A stretch of 64,000 bases of DNA from Lineus longissimus (GCF_910592395.1 NC_088318.1:6284756-6348755); one strand, 5' to 3'; counted from the first letter of the stretch, positions 45,801-57,266 are shown. Made by a program: numbers and translations. Notes: generated from the letters alone by a model not told the origin.

Positions 45801-48800
45801 CCCCGGCTAGATGAGCCATTCGCAGTGCGATAGCCCTGCTATTTTAACTTTTAAGTATTCTCCACATTTGAAGAAATCCTTTCAACAGAGTCCCACAGAA
45901 GTGGCCAGTATCTTCTCATAGATTCCTTCCCCCAGTAGCGGACAGAGCCATCAAACATGGAGACAAAATTAGCGCGCCCAGACTCAATAGGACCTTTGCC
46001 AGTGAGCCAGTACCACCTGGGGTCAGCAAAAGAAACCACCCTTGCAATAGATCTTCACGGTAAAAGACGCCAGACAATGGCTCGAGATTTGTCTGGCGCC
46101 ATTGACTGTAAAAACCTATTGTAAAGATAGTTCCTTTTGCCGACCCTAGGTGGCAAAGGGCCAATGAAGAACAAGGAAGAAGAGACAGCTGAACTTACAG
46201 GAGTGTGGCAATTTCCTGGGCCTCTTTCTTACACACAATGGTCTCCTCTTTGATATTTCTCTTGCCGAGATACGAGTCCTTCATTTTCTGAAAATAGTAA
46301 GGATAGTTATCAAGTAAGTTACAGATCAAATACAGCTATTTATGAATTCACCTCAGATTAAAAAGTCAAAGGGAAAGTCAGCTGGGCTATTGCCTGAGCC
46401 GAGAATGGCTCATCCGGCCGGAACTTATACCGGTTTCTGAAGTGACTCGAAATATTACTCCCCCTTGATAGGATGCTGATCTATCGCAGGTTAACTTCCC
46501 AGGCAAGCCTGGTACCCATTTACTCCAGGGTAGAGAGAAGCTAGTAAGTTTAAAAGCCTTGCCCAAGGACACAAAGATGAAACAGTGCTGATCCTTTGGC
46601 GGCCAGTCCGAGTGTCGAACCTATGACCGACTGGATATAAGCACGGGGCTCTAACTGCTCTGCCACCGACCCAACTCTATTGCAGATGGCCACTTCAAAA
46701 TTCAATAGTCTAACTCAGCAATATACCAACCCCCAAATGTCTAGACATAAAAGGTATCTGTAGCATATCGTGAGCAGATGGTCGTTTTTCTGGATCTTTG
46801 GTGAGCAGTCTGAAAATAAGAGAATTGTGGAGAAATGTCAACATTTGACTTCAGAAGACCACTCTGACACCAGGGAGAAAAACATGTCGAAAGTAGTAGA
46901 AAAGCCTGCACAGGCTGTGGACCAAATACAAATAACAGCTTAGTTAAAATCTGAATTTTTTGTGACAAAATTGTTTTTGGGGAGGGGGCAAATTAAAAAT
47001 GATTTTATCATGATAATACAGTTAGTGAGGACAAAGTCACAACAGACGACTGGGGTGAGACCACTTTACATTGTTTTCTTTGCTTACTTTTTCAATACTT
47101 CTCCCAACTGTTTTGAATATCGGTCAGGCAATTCTGGACAATCTCCTTCTACGATCTTGTACATGACGCCCATCAGACTCTGACCTTCAAAAGCATGCTG
47201 GAGGGTACACAGTTCATAGAGAATACAACCAACCGACCTGAAACAGGTGGAAACATTATCAACAACAACAACTGATTGACTTGCGATCATTGGCAATCAA
47301 TCGCAAGAATCGTTTCTACTGCCTTTCTATCTTCTATTTACCTTCCGGCAGGACACCATGCCATCAATTCTGGTCTAGCCCAACTCATTGCCTCATTAAT
47401 GACACTTCCCGGGCAAGTCAAGTTTTTTGCAATCTTTTCATTCTTCATTTTGAACCACCCAGCCCCAGCCCAACAAATCATGTTTTGTATAAAATAAGAA
47501 AACCAAACGAATGTGTTTTTTGAGTGGAAATATCACATGAGTGGTTTCCGGGGGCCAAGACAACCACGAGTGTGTCGTCACAGAGACTGTCCACCACGTC
47601 ACAGCGTTCATCCGTGTAATCCATCCATGTAAGCCGGGAAAATATCACACGGCTGGGTGGCAGGCAGGCTTGACAACACACAGAAACAATCGAATGATGT
47701 TGTTTTGCCAAGTCTGAAGTCGGATTTAATGGTGTTCAACCGAAAGATCATCAAAAGATCTAGGGTTTGATATGATTTTCTGCCACAATTTATATCAAAT
47801 TTGATTTCGAGACGGGTTTTTGCAAAACCTCGATGACGTCGTGGCACGTGATAAAATTTTTGATCGAATAGAGTTATTGCACTTCACTGCAATCACTTAC
47901 CATATGTCAGACTTAGAGTTGTAGCCTTCATGTTTCAGCACTTCCGGACTCATGTAGTATGGCGTCCCCGTAAATGTTGAAGCCATGTCCACTGTCCCCA
48001 TTAGAATCCTCGAGATTCCAAAGTCACCTATTTTTATCATATTATTCTTCAAAAATATATTTCTGGAAATAGAGAATAAGAGTCAAGACAGACTTTCATT
48101 TGGACGACGAAAAATCAACCTGATACCGACAACTGTAGGTGATTGCCAGAAGCAACACACAGCTCTAGAGTTCATCCGCAAATGTTTTCTCAACACAGTT
48201 TTGGGCTCAGAGGCCAAACCTACAGATTGGATTTCTTTCAAATTTGGTTTTTATCAATATCAGCTTTTTTAAACCAGGAGCAAGGAGCACGTAAAACCCG
48301 TTCCCAATTCCTGGATATTTCTCATTGCTTTTTTGCATGAGCAGACAGACACAAAAAAATAATAACCTGAACACTTCATCCACATTGGACAAGAAAAAAA
48401 CTGTCGCAGCCACTAAAGTGCATACACTTAACCATCAGAACTCTAACATGGAAATGGCAGTGGTTCAGAGAACAACTAACAGCTACCATGCTTCCTTAAA
48501 GGGACACTATAGGCAGCTGCTAGGTAGGCAAGATAAAGTTACGCAACATCAGCAATAGGGGTCTCTCCCATCTCACATTACGTCAAAACTATTCACACTT
48601 GTACAACGAATATATTAAGAGCTGAATCTAACATGACCCAGTGCCCTTACTGTGTATATTAGTCACCCGCAGATGGCCAATTTAACCCCACTGCTCCTGC
48701 CTATACTCCCCCTTTAAGAATGAGCATCTCACAGGTTTATTAGAAATCTAAATTCTGCATCTTACCTAGCTTTTAAATCTCTGTGTAGAACCCGCCTTGA

Positions 48801-51800
48801 ATGCATATGATTGACGGCAAGAAGAAACTGTAGAATCCATTCAATCACTTGAATCTCTTCAAAATGTTTGCCTTCCTTCTTATATTTTGTAATCTTCTGA
48901 TCCAAGTCTCCTCCCTAGAGCAACAAAGAATAAGAAATCAAGATCAAATTGCAGAAAAAACATGCTTTACAGTGTTTCAGTAGCTTTTGATTTGAATGCG
49001 TTGGACCTTCTTACACTTTATCACGTTGTTCACATGGACACTAGTTCTGTAGTTTTATTTTTACCTTTTAGAAAGTCATGTTTTGACACTGCAATGGACA
49101 ACACACTTTGAAGGGTTTTTGAGTTTTCTGGGTATAAATTGTATGGTGTTTGAAAGTCACTGTTTGTTTAAATGACTCAGGAGGTCTTAATTAGTATTTC
49201 TGAAGATTATTTCAAAAATCATTTTTTTCTCGTGACGCCTCTTAGGTGGCGATGTTTTTAGCTTGTCAGCTCGATCTCTGGCCTAAACTCACCTCACAAT
49301 ATTCACACACTATACAGCAGTACTCCCCATCCAGAAAACTGTCGTGGAATTTGACGATGCCAGGATGGTCCAATTTGGACAACAACCTGGCCTCGGACAT
49401 AGCATCTACAGTCTCATCTGGCTGGAGGTCACCAACTGGAATCTCCTTTAGAACTTTCCTGAAGACAAGCACACAATAATCAGGTGATTGATATGCAAAT
49501 ATACATGTAAGCTCAAGTTAAAGGGACAATATAGGCAGCAGCAAGGCAGGCAAGATAAAGTTACAAAAAGCCAACAATAGGGGTCTCTCCCATCTCACAG
49601 TATTCAAAATGATCCACGCTTGTGCGAGGAATATATTTAGGGGTGTCTACAAAACCAAGACCCAAGACCCAAGACCCAAGACCTACAAAACCAAGATCCA
49701 AGACCCAAGATGTTGATGGGTCTTGGTTTTGTAGGTCTTGGGTCTTGGGTCTTGGTTTTGTAGACACCCACACAGGTGTCTACAAAACCAAGACCTACAA
49801 AACCAAGACCCAAGACCCAAGACCTACAAAACCAAGACCCCCCACCTACAAAACCAAGATCTACAAAACCAAGATCCATCAACAAACCTACTCCAAACTA
49901 GTACCTAGTACCATAGTACCTGCCCAAGAAGTAATTACATTGTTCTTTTTTTTTTTTCATTCACCCTAACCCTTTAGAAAGCTAGGCTATATTATCACGA
50001 ATACCCTCGAGAGGACTATTTAAGGTATTTTAGCTTTTGTATTATATCCTTACCCCGAGATCCTTATTTTCTTGGAAAAGCTTAACCAGTGTTAAATGTT
50101 CTGAACAGAATCTGAGTACAAAGCATCAAAGAGCTTGTTTATATAGGAGCTTCTGTTTTATTGATAAATTGCAACTTCCTGCTGAAAAAAGGAGAGATGT
50201 ATATGGGGTCTTGGTTTTGTAGGTCTTGGTTTTGTAGATGGGGGTCTTGGTTTTGTAGGTCTTGGGTCTTGGTTTTGTAGGTCTCGGTTTTGTAGACACC
50301 TGTGTGGGTGTCTACAAAACCAAGACCCAAGACCCAAGACCTACAAAACCAAGACCCATCAACATCTTGGGTCTTGGGTCTTGGTTTTGTAGGTCTTGGG
50401 TCTTGGGTCTTGGGTCTTGGTTTTGTAGATATACCCATATATTTAGTACTGAATCGGACATGACCCAGGGCCCTTTCTGCGTATATTAGTCACCTGAAGA
50501 TGGCCAAATTAGCCCCTCTCTGCTCCTGCCTATAGTCCCACTTTAGGAAAGAATTGGTAATGATGTTGGACAACTTAGACATGGACATTGGCTGGCATTC
50601 CAGCTCATTTCAGCTTATAGTATGAATGATATTGATCACTTTGTTATTTGGTTCAGAATTGGATTCGTCTTGTTTGTAAATAAAAGAGGATTCGGGCAGT
50701 TTCTACCCTGTGTATTGTAGTGTATGCTGAATGTGTTCTTCAGTTCTAATAAGGATTTTAGACAGTTCAGACATATCTACGTTCGCTCAAGATTTCCACT
50801 AAATACGGGAAATATCAGTATACCATCCTGACTCTCATTTGGCACAACACCAGTGACACCTACATCGGTATGGGCGACAAAAAGTTGACCCTGGGATGGC
50901 GTGGGTTAATACCAAGGTAATCAAGAAAAATATTGATTTGAATTATAGACTACTAGTATTCAATCTTTCAAAAAATATTGATTTCAGTTCTATGGTTCCC
51001 CGGGTATTTTCAGGAGGGCCGCACCAGTAAGGGCTTCATTTCTGGAGACAAGCCGCTTGGAAAGTGAGAATATGAGAACTGTTTTACAAAAATAGGATTT
51101 TCTCTAGATTTTCGTGGTGAACCCTATACGCCATTGCAGTGAGGGATGTCCCAGACCTTGGATATTAACCCCTTGTGGCGGTTTGTTAAAAAACACGGTT
51201 TCCTATTTTTGGCAGATTTTTAAGTTTAATAGAAAATGCATTGCAAATAATCACCGGTGTTGTCCCATTTAGCGATCTCAAAACATTGCGGGTCAAGATG
51301 TCAGTATACCATCTCAAAGGAAACAAGGATTGACCTTATGATAAGATTGTTGACATTTGACAATGAAATGAGAGGCAGCCAAAAAAGGACTTTCCCATAA
51401 TTGTCTCAAGTCAAAGGTTGACACTCACAACCATTATATTTGGTAGTGTTCCAGGTCTTACATACATGTAGGTTCAATCCAAAGTATGGTAAAGACTCAA
51501 GTGATGAACTCTCATTAATGCCATTGATGGTGCCCATATGGATAGTTTTTTGGAATGAGTTTACAATCCCCGATCATGGCCCTAAAAAAGGTCATCAATT
51601 GATGAAATAAGTGCCATTTTATAGATGAATACGATCAAACTACGTCCTTTCTGATCGGGGATGGTAACCACATTTTTCATCATGGATAGGCAACACTTTG
51701 AACAGTGTCAGAAGTTTGTGTAGCAAAATGTTGGTTATTGTTTGAAATAACTCTGCTTACAATTCTCCACCCTTCTTCAGATCCTTGACCAAGAAAGCTG

Positions 51801-51897
51801 TTCCAAAGTTGCCACTACCAAGCTTCTTCTCTTTCTGGTAGCGGTTGGCCAGCACTTCCTTCTTATCACCCTCCTTGGTTTTTCTTCCAGGAGGCAT
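39805..51897 (-). CDS. NEK11: NEK11-type serine/threonine kinase, 14 coding exons
   Basis: Exons: 51897-51761, 49458-49293, 48914-48766, 48062-47901, 47237-47088, 46809-46731, 46287-46199, 45055-44927, 44357-44279, 43359-43248, 42467-42126, 41240-41073, 40519-40435, 40003-39805. All phases agree and sum to 2046 bases (681 residues; human NEK11 is about 645). Kinase domain: GSGNFG loop at 27-32, catalytic Lys50 in KVLKEI, Glu68, HRDLKARN at 145-152, DFG at 164-166, TGTPYYMSPE at 182-191. After it comes MSPRERMRLRKMQEAD, a NEK11-specific helix, an acidic middle (exons 11-12, GIPDDPKLAETFYEQYDDFE) and a conserved C-terminus (YNYLKKAR, DCFYVDQLLFLEEQ). NEK11 acts in the nucleus and nucleolus in S/G2-phase DNA-damage control. 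The frame stays open upstream of the chosen ATG to an acceptor at 51968, so a further 5' exon is likely. The donor of exon 6 (GTTGGT) is weak. Confidence 0.93.
41333..41466. mobile_element. MITE with ggtagaatggggtaattgta ends, copy 1
   Basis: Inverted ends aaggtagaatggggtaattg and caattaccccattctacctt enclose a short palindromic centre (cattgtttgatgcatggg). It lies in the intron before NEK11 exon 12. An outer pair of inverted arms (cttgtttcgccaccag and ctgatggcgaaacaag) extends the palindrome to about 41310-41490. The second copy is at 63785-63896. Confidence 0.8.
42484..42703. mobile_element. tataggcag MITE, copy 1
   Basis: About 220 bases between aaagggggactataggcagg and the inverted right end gcctatattgtcccttta. 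Internal words gatgtgagagacccctattg and taactttatcttgcc recur in the other copies. Located in a NEK11 intron. Confidence 0.8.
43945..44093. mobile_element. Short inverted-repeat element
   Basis: 20-base perfect inverted ends (tcagaatagagattcttcaa and its complement) with a 110-base interior containing gcctcgttcccagaacgag. Probably a MITE in a NEK11 intron. Confidence 0.65.
44627..44858. mobile_element. Palindromic MITE with AAAGGCCTACACCG ends, copy 1
   Basis: The left end tcaaaggcctacaccgttcg matches the inverted right end cgaacagcgtactccttta. The arms are AT-rich (gaatttgtattt and complement). The same family is found at 61331-61576 and partly at 61568-61976. Confidence 0.7.
45176..45350. 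mobile_element. MITE with CAGTRGAACCTC ends, copy 2
   Basis: Inverted relative to 35541-35721 and shares its internal words (cttaatagagaggtgtcc, ccaatatggcaccaaaact). The TA at 45351-45352 follows the right end. It lies just 5' of NEK11 exon 8 in the transcribed sense. Confidence 0.8.
45550..45845 (+). mobile_element. tRNA-derived SINE, plus orientation
   Basis: The head gtggctgagtggttagagtg matches a tRNA A-box and aggtcgtaggtccgacactc is a decayed B-box. The body has tccttgggcaagacacttaa and tggctaccaggcttgcctg and the tail ends ctagatgagccattcgcag. It lies in the NEK11 intron between exons 7 and 8. Confidence 0.75.
46385..46680 (-). mobile_element. tRNA-derived SINE, minus orientation
   Basis: Same family as 45550-45845 in the opposite orientation: tail ctcatccggccggaactta, body cccaaggacacaaagatgaa, B-box region gagtgtcgaacctatgacc and A-box complement ctaactgctctgccaccgac. 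The two copies flank NEK11 exon 7 and could pair in the transcript. Confidence 0.75.
48498..48717. mobile_element. tataggcag MITE, copy 2
   Basis: Inverted ends aaagggacactataggcag and ctgcctatactccccctttaa. It runs opposite to copy 1, and its inside (aataggggtctctcccatct, gtgtatattagtcaccc) equals the complement of copy 1. It is an intact reference for the interrupted copy at 49518. Confidence 0.8.
49518..50545. mobile_element. tataggcag MITE, copy 3, split by a foldback element
   Basis: The left half (49518-49640) and right half (50437-50545) together match copy 2 at 48498-48717. The break falls at atatatttag, which is present on both sides of the insertion. It lies in the large first intron of NEK11. 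Confidence 0.85.
49641..50436. mobile_element. Foldback element made of gtcttggttttgtag repeats, 10 bp target duplication
   Basis: Two arms of about 240 bases (49641-49880 and 50203-50436) are near-identical inverted copies, each a mosaic of cttgggtcttggttttgtag and its complement, so each arm also folds on itself. The ends are gggtgtctac and the complement of gggtatatct. The perfect duplication atatatttag lies at 49631-49640 and 50437-50446. The unique centre of 320 bases has no gene. The peptides read from it are repeat artefacts. The long mosaic arms and 10 bp duplication suggest a Mutator-like or foldback class. Confidence 0.88.
50546..51555. other. NEK11 intron 1, no exon seen
   Basis: Part of the 2.3 kb intron between the first two NEK11 coding exons. 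At 51273-51302 is agcgatctcaaaacattgcg followed by ggtcaagatg, the same end sequence as the element at 62915-63451, here as a lone end. Confidence 0.5.
51560..51669. mobile_element. MITE with TTTACAATCCCCGATC ends, copy 1
   Basis: The left end gtttacaatccccgatc and the inverted right end gatcggggatggtaac enclose about 75 bases with aaaaaaggtcatc and acgatcaaactacgtc. The second copy is at 54544-54674. Confidence 0.75.
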
Positions 51898-52093
51898 CTT
51901 GATGTTTGCGTGAAGACGTAACCATAAAACTTGTCCAAGATGTTCTTCCTTTTTTTCGTGGTTCTTTCTGCAAAAAAAATGATGCTACATGTACAGTAAT
52001 ATCAATAAAAGGAAGAAATTCTTTTGATTTACAATCGTTTAGCTGTGATCACTAATGGTTTTTGATTGGATTTAAGCTAACTAACTTACTTAT

Positions 52094-52561
52094 GGCCAGA
52101 GTCCTCTATTAAAACATGTGTACATTACGTGTACATTGTTGTGCATAGGTTTTGGTAAAAAAAATACTCATTGGACCAATCAATCTGCACAAAATTTTAT
52201 ATGTGTCAAGAAGAACCCTTTGCCAATAGCATAATAAAGTTTTAAAAAATTCGAATACCGATTGCCTGAGAAAAAAAGATTTCCGTACACCATATCCATC
52301 AAAACGTCACTGGCGCATTGATATGGCCCTGTCAAAGTACAAGTTCTAAACTGACCAGTGAGACCACATTTTCTCAAATATATTATCAAAAAGCATATTT
52401 CTGTGATGGCCTGACTCTGTAGATTAAGAATCAACCACAGATTGAGAATTAATTCCACTTTGGTCCATCCCAGCCATGTATTTACCACAACTTGACATTT
52501 TGATAAGCTCTATGTGACTGTGCCACACTTCCGGTCGTGGATGAATACAGGTCTCTGCCCT
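52094..52561 (-). repeat. Dispersed 470 bp repeat, copy 1, with a 102-codon frame
   Basis: The segment from ggccagagtcctctattaaa to gaataca-ggtctctgccct occurs again at 53864-54333 with about 96 per cent identity by eye. On the minus strand both copies keep the same 102-codon open frame (MVNTWLGWTKVELIL to FFLTHIKFCAD), rich in hydrophobic residues. I do not recognise the product. No terminal inverted repeats are visible. Confidence 0.8.
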
Positions 52562-53863
52562 AGTAGAGAGCCAGTGTTGGCCCCAGGTCAAATGTTCTGC
52601 TGTTTTCAGATTCCCCTAGATGTCCACATTACTGTGCAAAAGGAATTTTTGAATTATATTGAATTGTAAAATTTTTATTCGAGTTCATCTTCTTGCTATG
52701 TCCGGCCTCAAATTCTATGTTGAAGTTATGTGGGCGTGGCAAATTCTTAAATACCCAACGTGCAATATTTCTGTTAAAAATTATCAAATCCTACTTAGCA
52801 CTGTTAGTTTGAAATAAAGGATATATACATTATTAGAAATAAGAGTTTTTGAGTTCATATGGTCATTGCTGGATGTCCCAGGGCCAGGTTTCTAAGTTTT
52901 GGCAGTTACCATGACAACGGATTATAGAAATTGTAGAATCTCTACAACACTGAGTCTGAATTTTCAAAAAGTCACAATTCCAGATTACTTCAGATTCACA
53001 CTTGCCTACCTATCAAGTTTAAACTTCATATGGCCAGCAAAGAGCATGTGTGGCCAATTCAAAGTGAACCCCTTTGACCCTGAGAAACCTCCTTTTCTCA
53101 CATTCTCAACTTGAAAGATCGGAGGACAAATGTGTAGGCCTACCACATGTTCGTTTTTCATTAGGATATGACTTTTGTTATGGCTAAGGTATTTGTTTAT
53201 CTAAGCAGCTCATCAGTACAGAGAAGCACAATGATGAACCATCCCAATATCCTCAAGCTTCAACTAGGTATGCCCTGGGCCTGGGGGTCACTTTACATGT
53301 GGACTTAGTAAACTTCAACTCAAGATGCCTATAACTAAGCAAAAAGCCAAGCCGTGGATTTCAAGTTGGTCACTCTTACCACTCGCCCTACAGCAGGACA
53401 ATGCCTCCAGAGAAAACCGATGGTAGCTGGTCTCGTTTCACTTCAGTAATGAGGATTACAACAATGTTGTGCGTGAGCGATCGGATGGCATCATCTTTGC
53501 ACCGACGGTCGAGAACACAGTCAGCCCACTGAGAATACTTCGCCGGAGGGGACAGGATGCTGCAAAGGACAATACGGATGTTATACTAACTGAGGATACT
53601 AACATTGTTGACTATACCCAGTCCATAATATACAGTTTACACTACTCGACTTCAGATCAGGTTCGCTGGTCTGGTTTATTTTGAGTTTTAAGGTCTGAAT
53701 CCATGATTGCGTCTGAAAAGGGTTAATATGTACAATAATGCCATAAGTATTGGTTCAACTACAAGAAAAAGGGATGAAAAGGATGTGCAGAATAGAGAAA
53801 ATAAGATAAAATGTGTGTGCAAGTGTCAAATTTTTCATACTTGGTCAACCATTTTGACTACTA
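52562..53863. other. Spacer between the two 470 bp repeats
   Basis: No gene recognised; open frames at 52899-53114, 53469-53684 and 53707-53928 have no supporting splice sites or familiar motifs. Confidence 0.4.
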
Positions 53864-54333
53864 GGCCAGAGTCCTCTATTAAAACATGTGTACATTACGT
53901 GTACATTGTTGTGCATAGGTTTTGGTAAAAAAAATACTCATTGCATGGACCAATCAATCTGCACAAAATTTTATATGTGTCAAGAAGAACCCTTTGCCAA
54001 TAGCATAATAAAGTTTAAAAAAATTCCAATACCGATTGCCTGAGAAAAAAAGATTTCCGTACACCATATCCATCAAAACGTCACTGGCGCATTGATATGG
54101 CCCTGTCAAAGTACAAGTTCTAAACTGACCAGTGAGACCACATTTTCTTAAAAATATTATCAAAAAGCATATTTCTGTGAAGGCCTGACTCTGTAGATTA
54201 AGAATCAACCACAGATTGAGAATTAATTCCACTTTGGTCCATCCCAGCCATGTATTTACCACAACTTGACATTTTGATAAGCTCTATGTGACTGTGCCAC
54301 ACTTCCGGTCGTGGATGAATAGGTCTCTGCCCT
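53864..54333 (-). repeat. Dispersed 470 bp repeat, copy 2
   Basis: Direct repeat of 52094-52561. The 102-codon minus-strand frame is intact here too and differs at four or five residues (for example AITE to AFTE, NRYSNFLK to NRYWNFFK). It differs from copy 1 also by a 3-base insertion (cat) outside the frame. Confidence 0.8.
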
Positions 54334-54543
54334 TATAGTTAATGTTTATCTTGGCATAACCAGTAGTTTTCAATATACTCCACCTATTGAATTGACACAT
54401 TTCAAACCCCTCTCTATACTCTAGTCTAGGGGCCTAGCCCTAGGCCTAAAGTATAGTCAAGTAGTGTAAAGTGCACTGTAGGAAAATGGCCACGGAATCA
54501 AGTGTCAGTAAGACTATAGTAGAAGGGATCAAATCAGGAACGA

Positions 54544-54674
54544 GTTTACAATCCCCGATCACACCCCAAAAAAAGGTCATCGGTTAATAAACGAAGCACC
54601 ACTGTTCAATGGATTTATACTATAGTTGAATGCGATCAAACTACGTCATTTCCGATCGGCATCGGGGATTGTAA
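54544..54674. mobile_element. MITE with TTTACAATCCCCGATC ends, copy 2
   Basis: The ends gtttacaatccccgatc and gatcggggattgtaaa are inverted; the interior (aaaaaaaggtcatcggttaa, gcgatcaaactacgtcattt) matches 51560-51669. Confidence 0.8.
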
Positions 54675-54679
54675 ATTTT

Positions 54680-55960
54680 AACCTCAAATCATTGACTTCG
54701 TAAAAATGGATCAGGTTGATATGAAGAGATAGGCATAGCATAGCAAGCAAGACAAAGCAAGAAATCCAAGAGGTGAAGAGGGAGCAAGTCAGTGCATGGC
54801 ACTTGGCAGTGCCCTGCATGCACCGCAGGCGCAGTGGCCAAAAAAACGATTTTGACCCACACTGAAGTAGTGCTCTTTCTAAATTCTCAGTTTTCGACCA
54901 ATTAAATATGGTCTATTTTTTGTGTGTCATAATTAAATTCTATTTTTGACAGAAGAAAACAATATTTACGAGTCTACAGGTGGCAAATGTGAAATAAATC
55001 AACACAAAATTCCAGGAAGTAACTTTTTGGCAAAAGCGTCCTGGGAAACCAAGCGCATGCGTAATTGAATCAATCAAACTTCCTCTGTTGGTGTAACAGG
55101 ATATTTAGTCCTTATCACCTTTGTCAATAAAGTGATGTATATACTTCATCAATTACACAGGAGCTATCAATGACGGACCCGTACTTTATGTTTGCAGAGC
55201 CCTTTATTTGAGTCATAAAAATGGGAAAACTATCTCGCAGGCCGGCGCTCAACCTCGCCGTTCCTGCTGAAACCCGGGTATCACGGAATTCGTCAAATCG
55301 AAATAAACGACTGAGAAAAAAGTGTGAGCAAATTTCAATTTTCTCTTCTAAATATCGCTCTTAAACTGTTTTGATATCTCAATAATCGTCAGCCATAAAC
55401 ATCCGGTGGCTTCTGGTCTGATTTTTCTCATTAGCTGATATTGTAAGACTTTACTGGCCGTATATACACCGATTGTTGTATTCATTTATTTCTACAGGTC
55501 TATACACTATACAGGGTGGGCCAAAAATAAGTTGCATTTAATTGTGGCTCTTAGATTTTTATCATTCCTTCTCCCAAATCGTAACCCTATTTGATTTTTG
55601 CCGGAGTGATGGAGTCTACAGCAGGCTATTGTTGTAACACTAATCGTAAATAGCTATTTTTGTGTTATTTCAGAATCTGACTCTATCAAAATGATGTTGG
55701 CAACTAGTAACATGACGTCATTATTGACTAACGACTGTGCAGGAAATACACATTTGAAATACAGATGTGCGAATGAAGAGTGCTTTTTTATGTCTTCTCT
55801 TTGCCCTAGTAAGTTCAAGATTTAGGGAATTTAATCCGAGGTGGCTACTACTTATACTTTATAGTATCCCTTGAGGGTGGAGACGGAGTCAAAATGAAGT
55901 CGAGTTCCTGAACTATCGGTGGGGGTTCGATGGAATTTCATCAACAGCCTTGAGGGTTTT
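54680..55960. other. Intergenic; possible signal-peptide exon at 55773
   Basis: An ATG at 55773 opens MKSAFLCLLFAL followed directly by a GTAAGT donor, which resembles a signal-peptide exon for the LDLa gene downstream, but its phase (0) does not fit the phase-1 acceptor at 57337. A single mariner-type end (tatacagggtgggccaaaa) lies at 55511. Nothing else recognised. Confidence 0.3.
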
Positions 55961-55965
55961 GGTAT

Positions 55966-56060
55966 CTTTTTACATACATGTAGACCTCTTTACATACATG
56001 TAGACCTCTTTACATACATGTAGACCTCTTTACATACATGTAGACCTCTTTACATACATG
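55966..56060. repeat. 20 bp tandem repeat, about 5 units
   Basis: tagacctctttacatacatg repeated four to five times almost without change. Confidence 0.95.
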
Positions 56061-56416
56061 TGGACCAGATGCTGAGGGTTCAGTTTTCAATGCATCCATG
56101 AAGAACATATCTAATGAAAGACATGGAGTCTTATTAAATCTTGATAACATTAATTAACCTTGAACTTGGAGCATGTGAAGGTTCTTAGTGGATCCTTTGC
56201 TCTCAGATTCAGATTGATGTGGCAAATGGATTTTTCTTTTGCGGAGAGATACCACGGTGTTTTAGATCAAAGTATCATACATATGTCATATAGACCGAGG
56301 GTTTTGTAATCCTGGGGTCAGTCACAGTAGCCCTTAATCTTTTGCTGGTGTTCTAGGTTTCTCCCTATCTGACATGCTAATAGAGATAATATTAAGGGCT
56401 AGGTCATTGGAAAGCT

Positions 56417-56493
56417 GAGATGTGAGAGACCCCTATTGGCAGTTTTGTGTAACTTTATCTTGCCTGCCCAGCTGCTGCCTATATTGGTCCTTT
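56417..56493. mobile_element. tataggcag MITE, half copy
   Basis: Only one half of the element is present: gatgtgagagacccctattg through gctgcctatattggtccttt, matching the right half of 42484-42703. Confidence 0.7.
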
Positions 56494-56897
56494 AACAATT
56501 TTAAAAATTTTCCGATAACCTGTTTTTAAAAGACTGCAGCTTGAAACAAAGTAGAGCTATATTCCTCGAAACTGCCATAGAAGTGATATACTACCTGCAC
56601 GCCATCTATCAGAAGGCGGAAAACTCAGGAGCACACAACCTTTCAATGTAACTCAATAAATAACGCACAAGCGCTCGTCGCTATTCAGCGACGGTGGCAG
56701 TAAAAGGGTTAATAGTATACTGGCAGCACACAAATTTTATGTCGCCTTAAACAAGTGCAATTTAGTGCCATGTACTTGATGGTTGAGATGGATGCCCAAT
56801 GCCATGCTGCTTGGGTTTGACTAGTATTAATCTGGCTCCAGCCTAACTCAAGGTTTCTTTAAAGACCTTTGTCTGATCACCTCAGGACTCGGGTCAT

Positions 56898-57266
56898 CCT
56901 AAACAGCGTCCACCAGGTTAATAGAGCAAGTTCAAAGTCATCAAAATAAAATCAAAGAAGCAGGACATTTTCCACATTTCCTGAACGTTTCATGACATTT
57001 TTGTGCTAGATTAGCGAGTTGTTGTCTAAAATGTACCAGCATCCACCACCCAGTCGGCGGCCATGTTGGATTTGACTTGGAGGAAATGATAAGGCTTCTT
57101 GATACTGCGGGAGTCTTGCGATGTTAGACAACAATTCCCTTATCTTACAACCAAATGACGAAATGTCATGAAATTTTCAGGAAATGTGTTTTATGGAGTA
57201 CTTTTATGGAGTAATTTTATTTTGATAACTTTATACCCGACTTTAAACTTGGTGGACGCTGTTTGG
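56898..57266. mobile_element. Inverted-repeat element before the LDLa gene
   Basis: The left arm (aaacagcgtccaccaggtta, tcatcaaaataaaat) matches the inverted right arm (attttattttgataacttta, cttggtggacgctgtttgg), and inner blocks (catttcctgaa and ttcaggaaatg) pair as well. About 370 bases, non-coding. Confidence 0.7.

Noticed and set aside
49561-50489. Open frames reading KTKTQDPRPTKPRP or SWFCRSWVLGLGFV
   Set aside because: They are translations of the gtcttggttttgtag repeat in the foldback element on both strands, not proteins.
55773-55808. Signal-peptide exon for the LDLa gene (MKSAFLCLLFAL)
   Set aside because: Looks right and has a GTAAGT donor, but ends in phase 0 whereas the next exon needs phase 1; kept only as an unplaced candidate.
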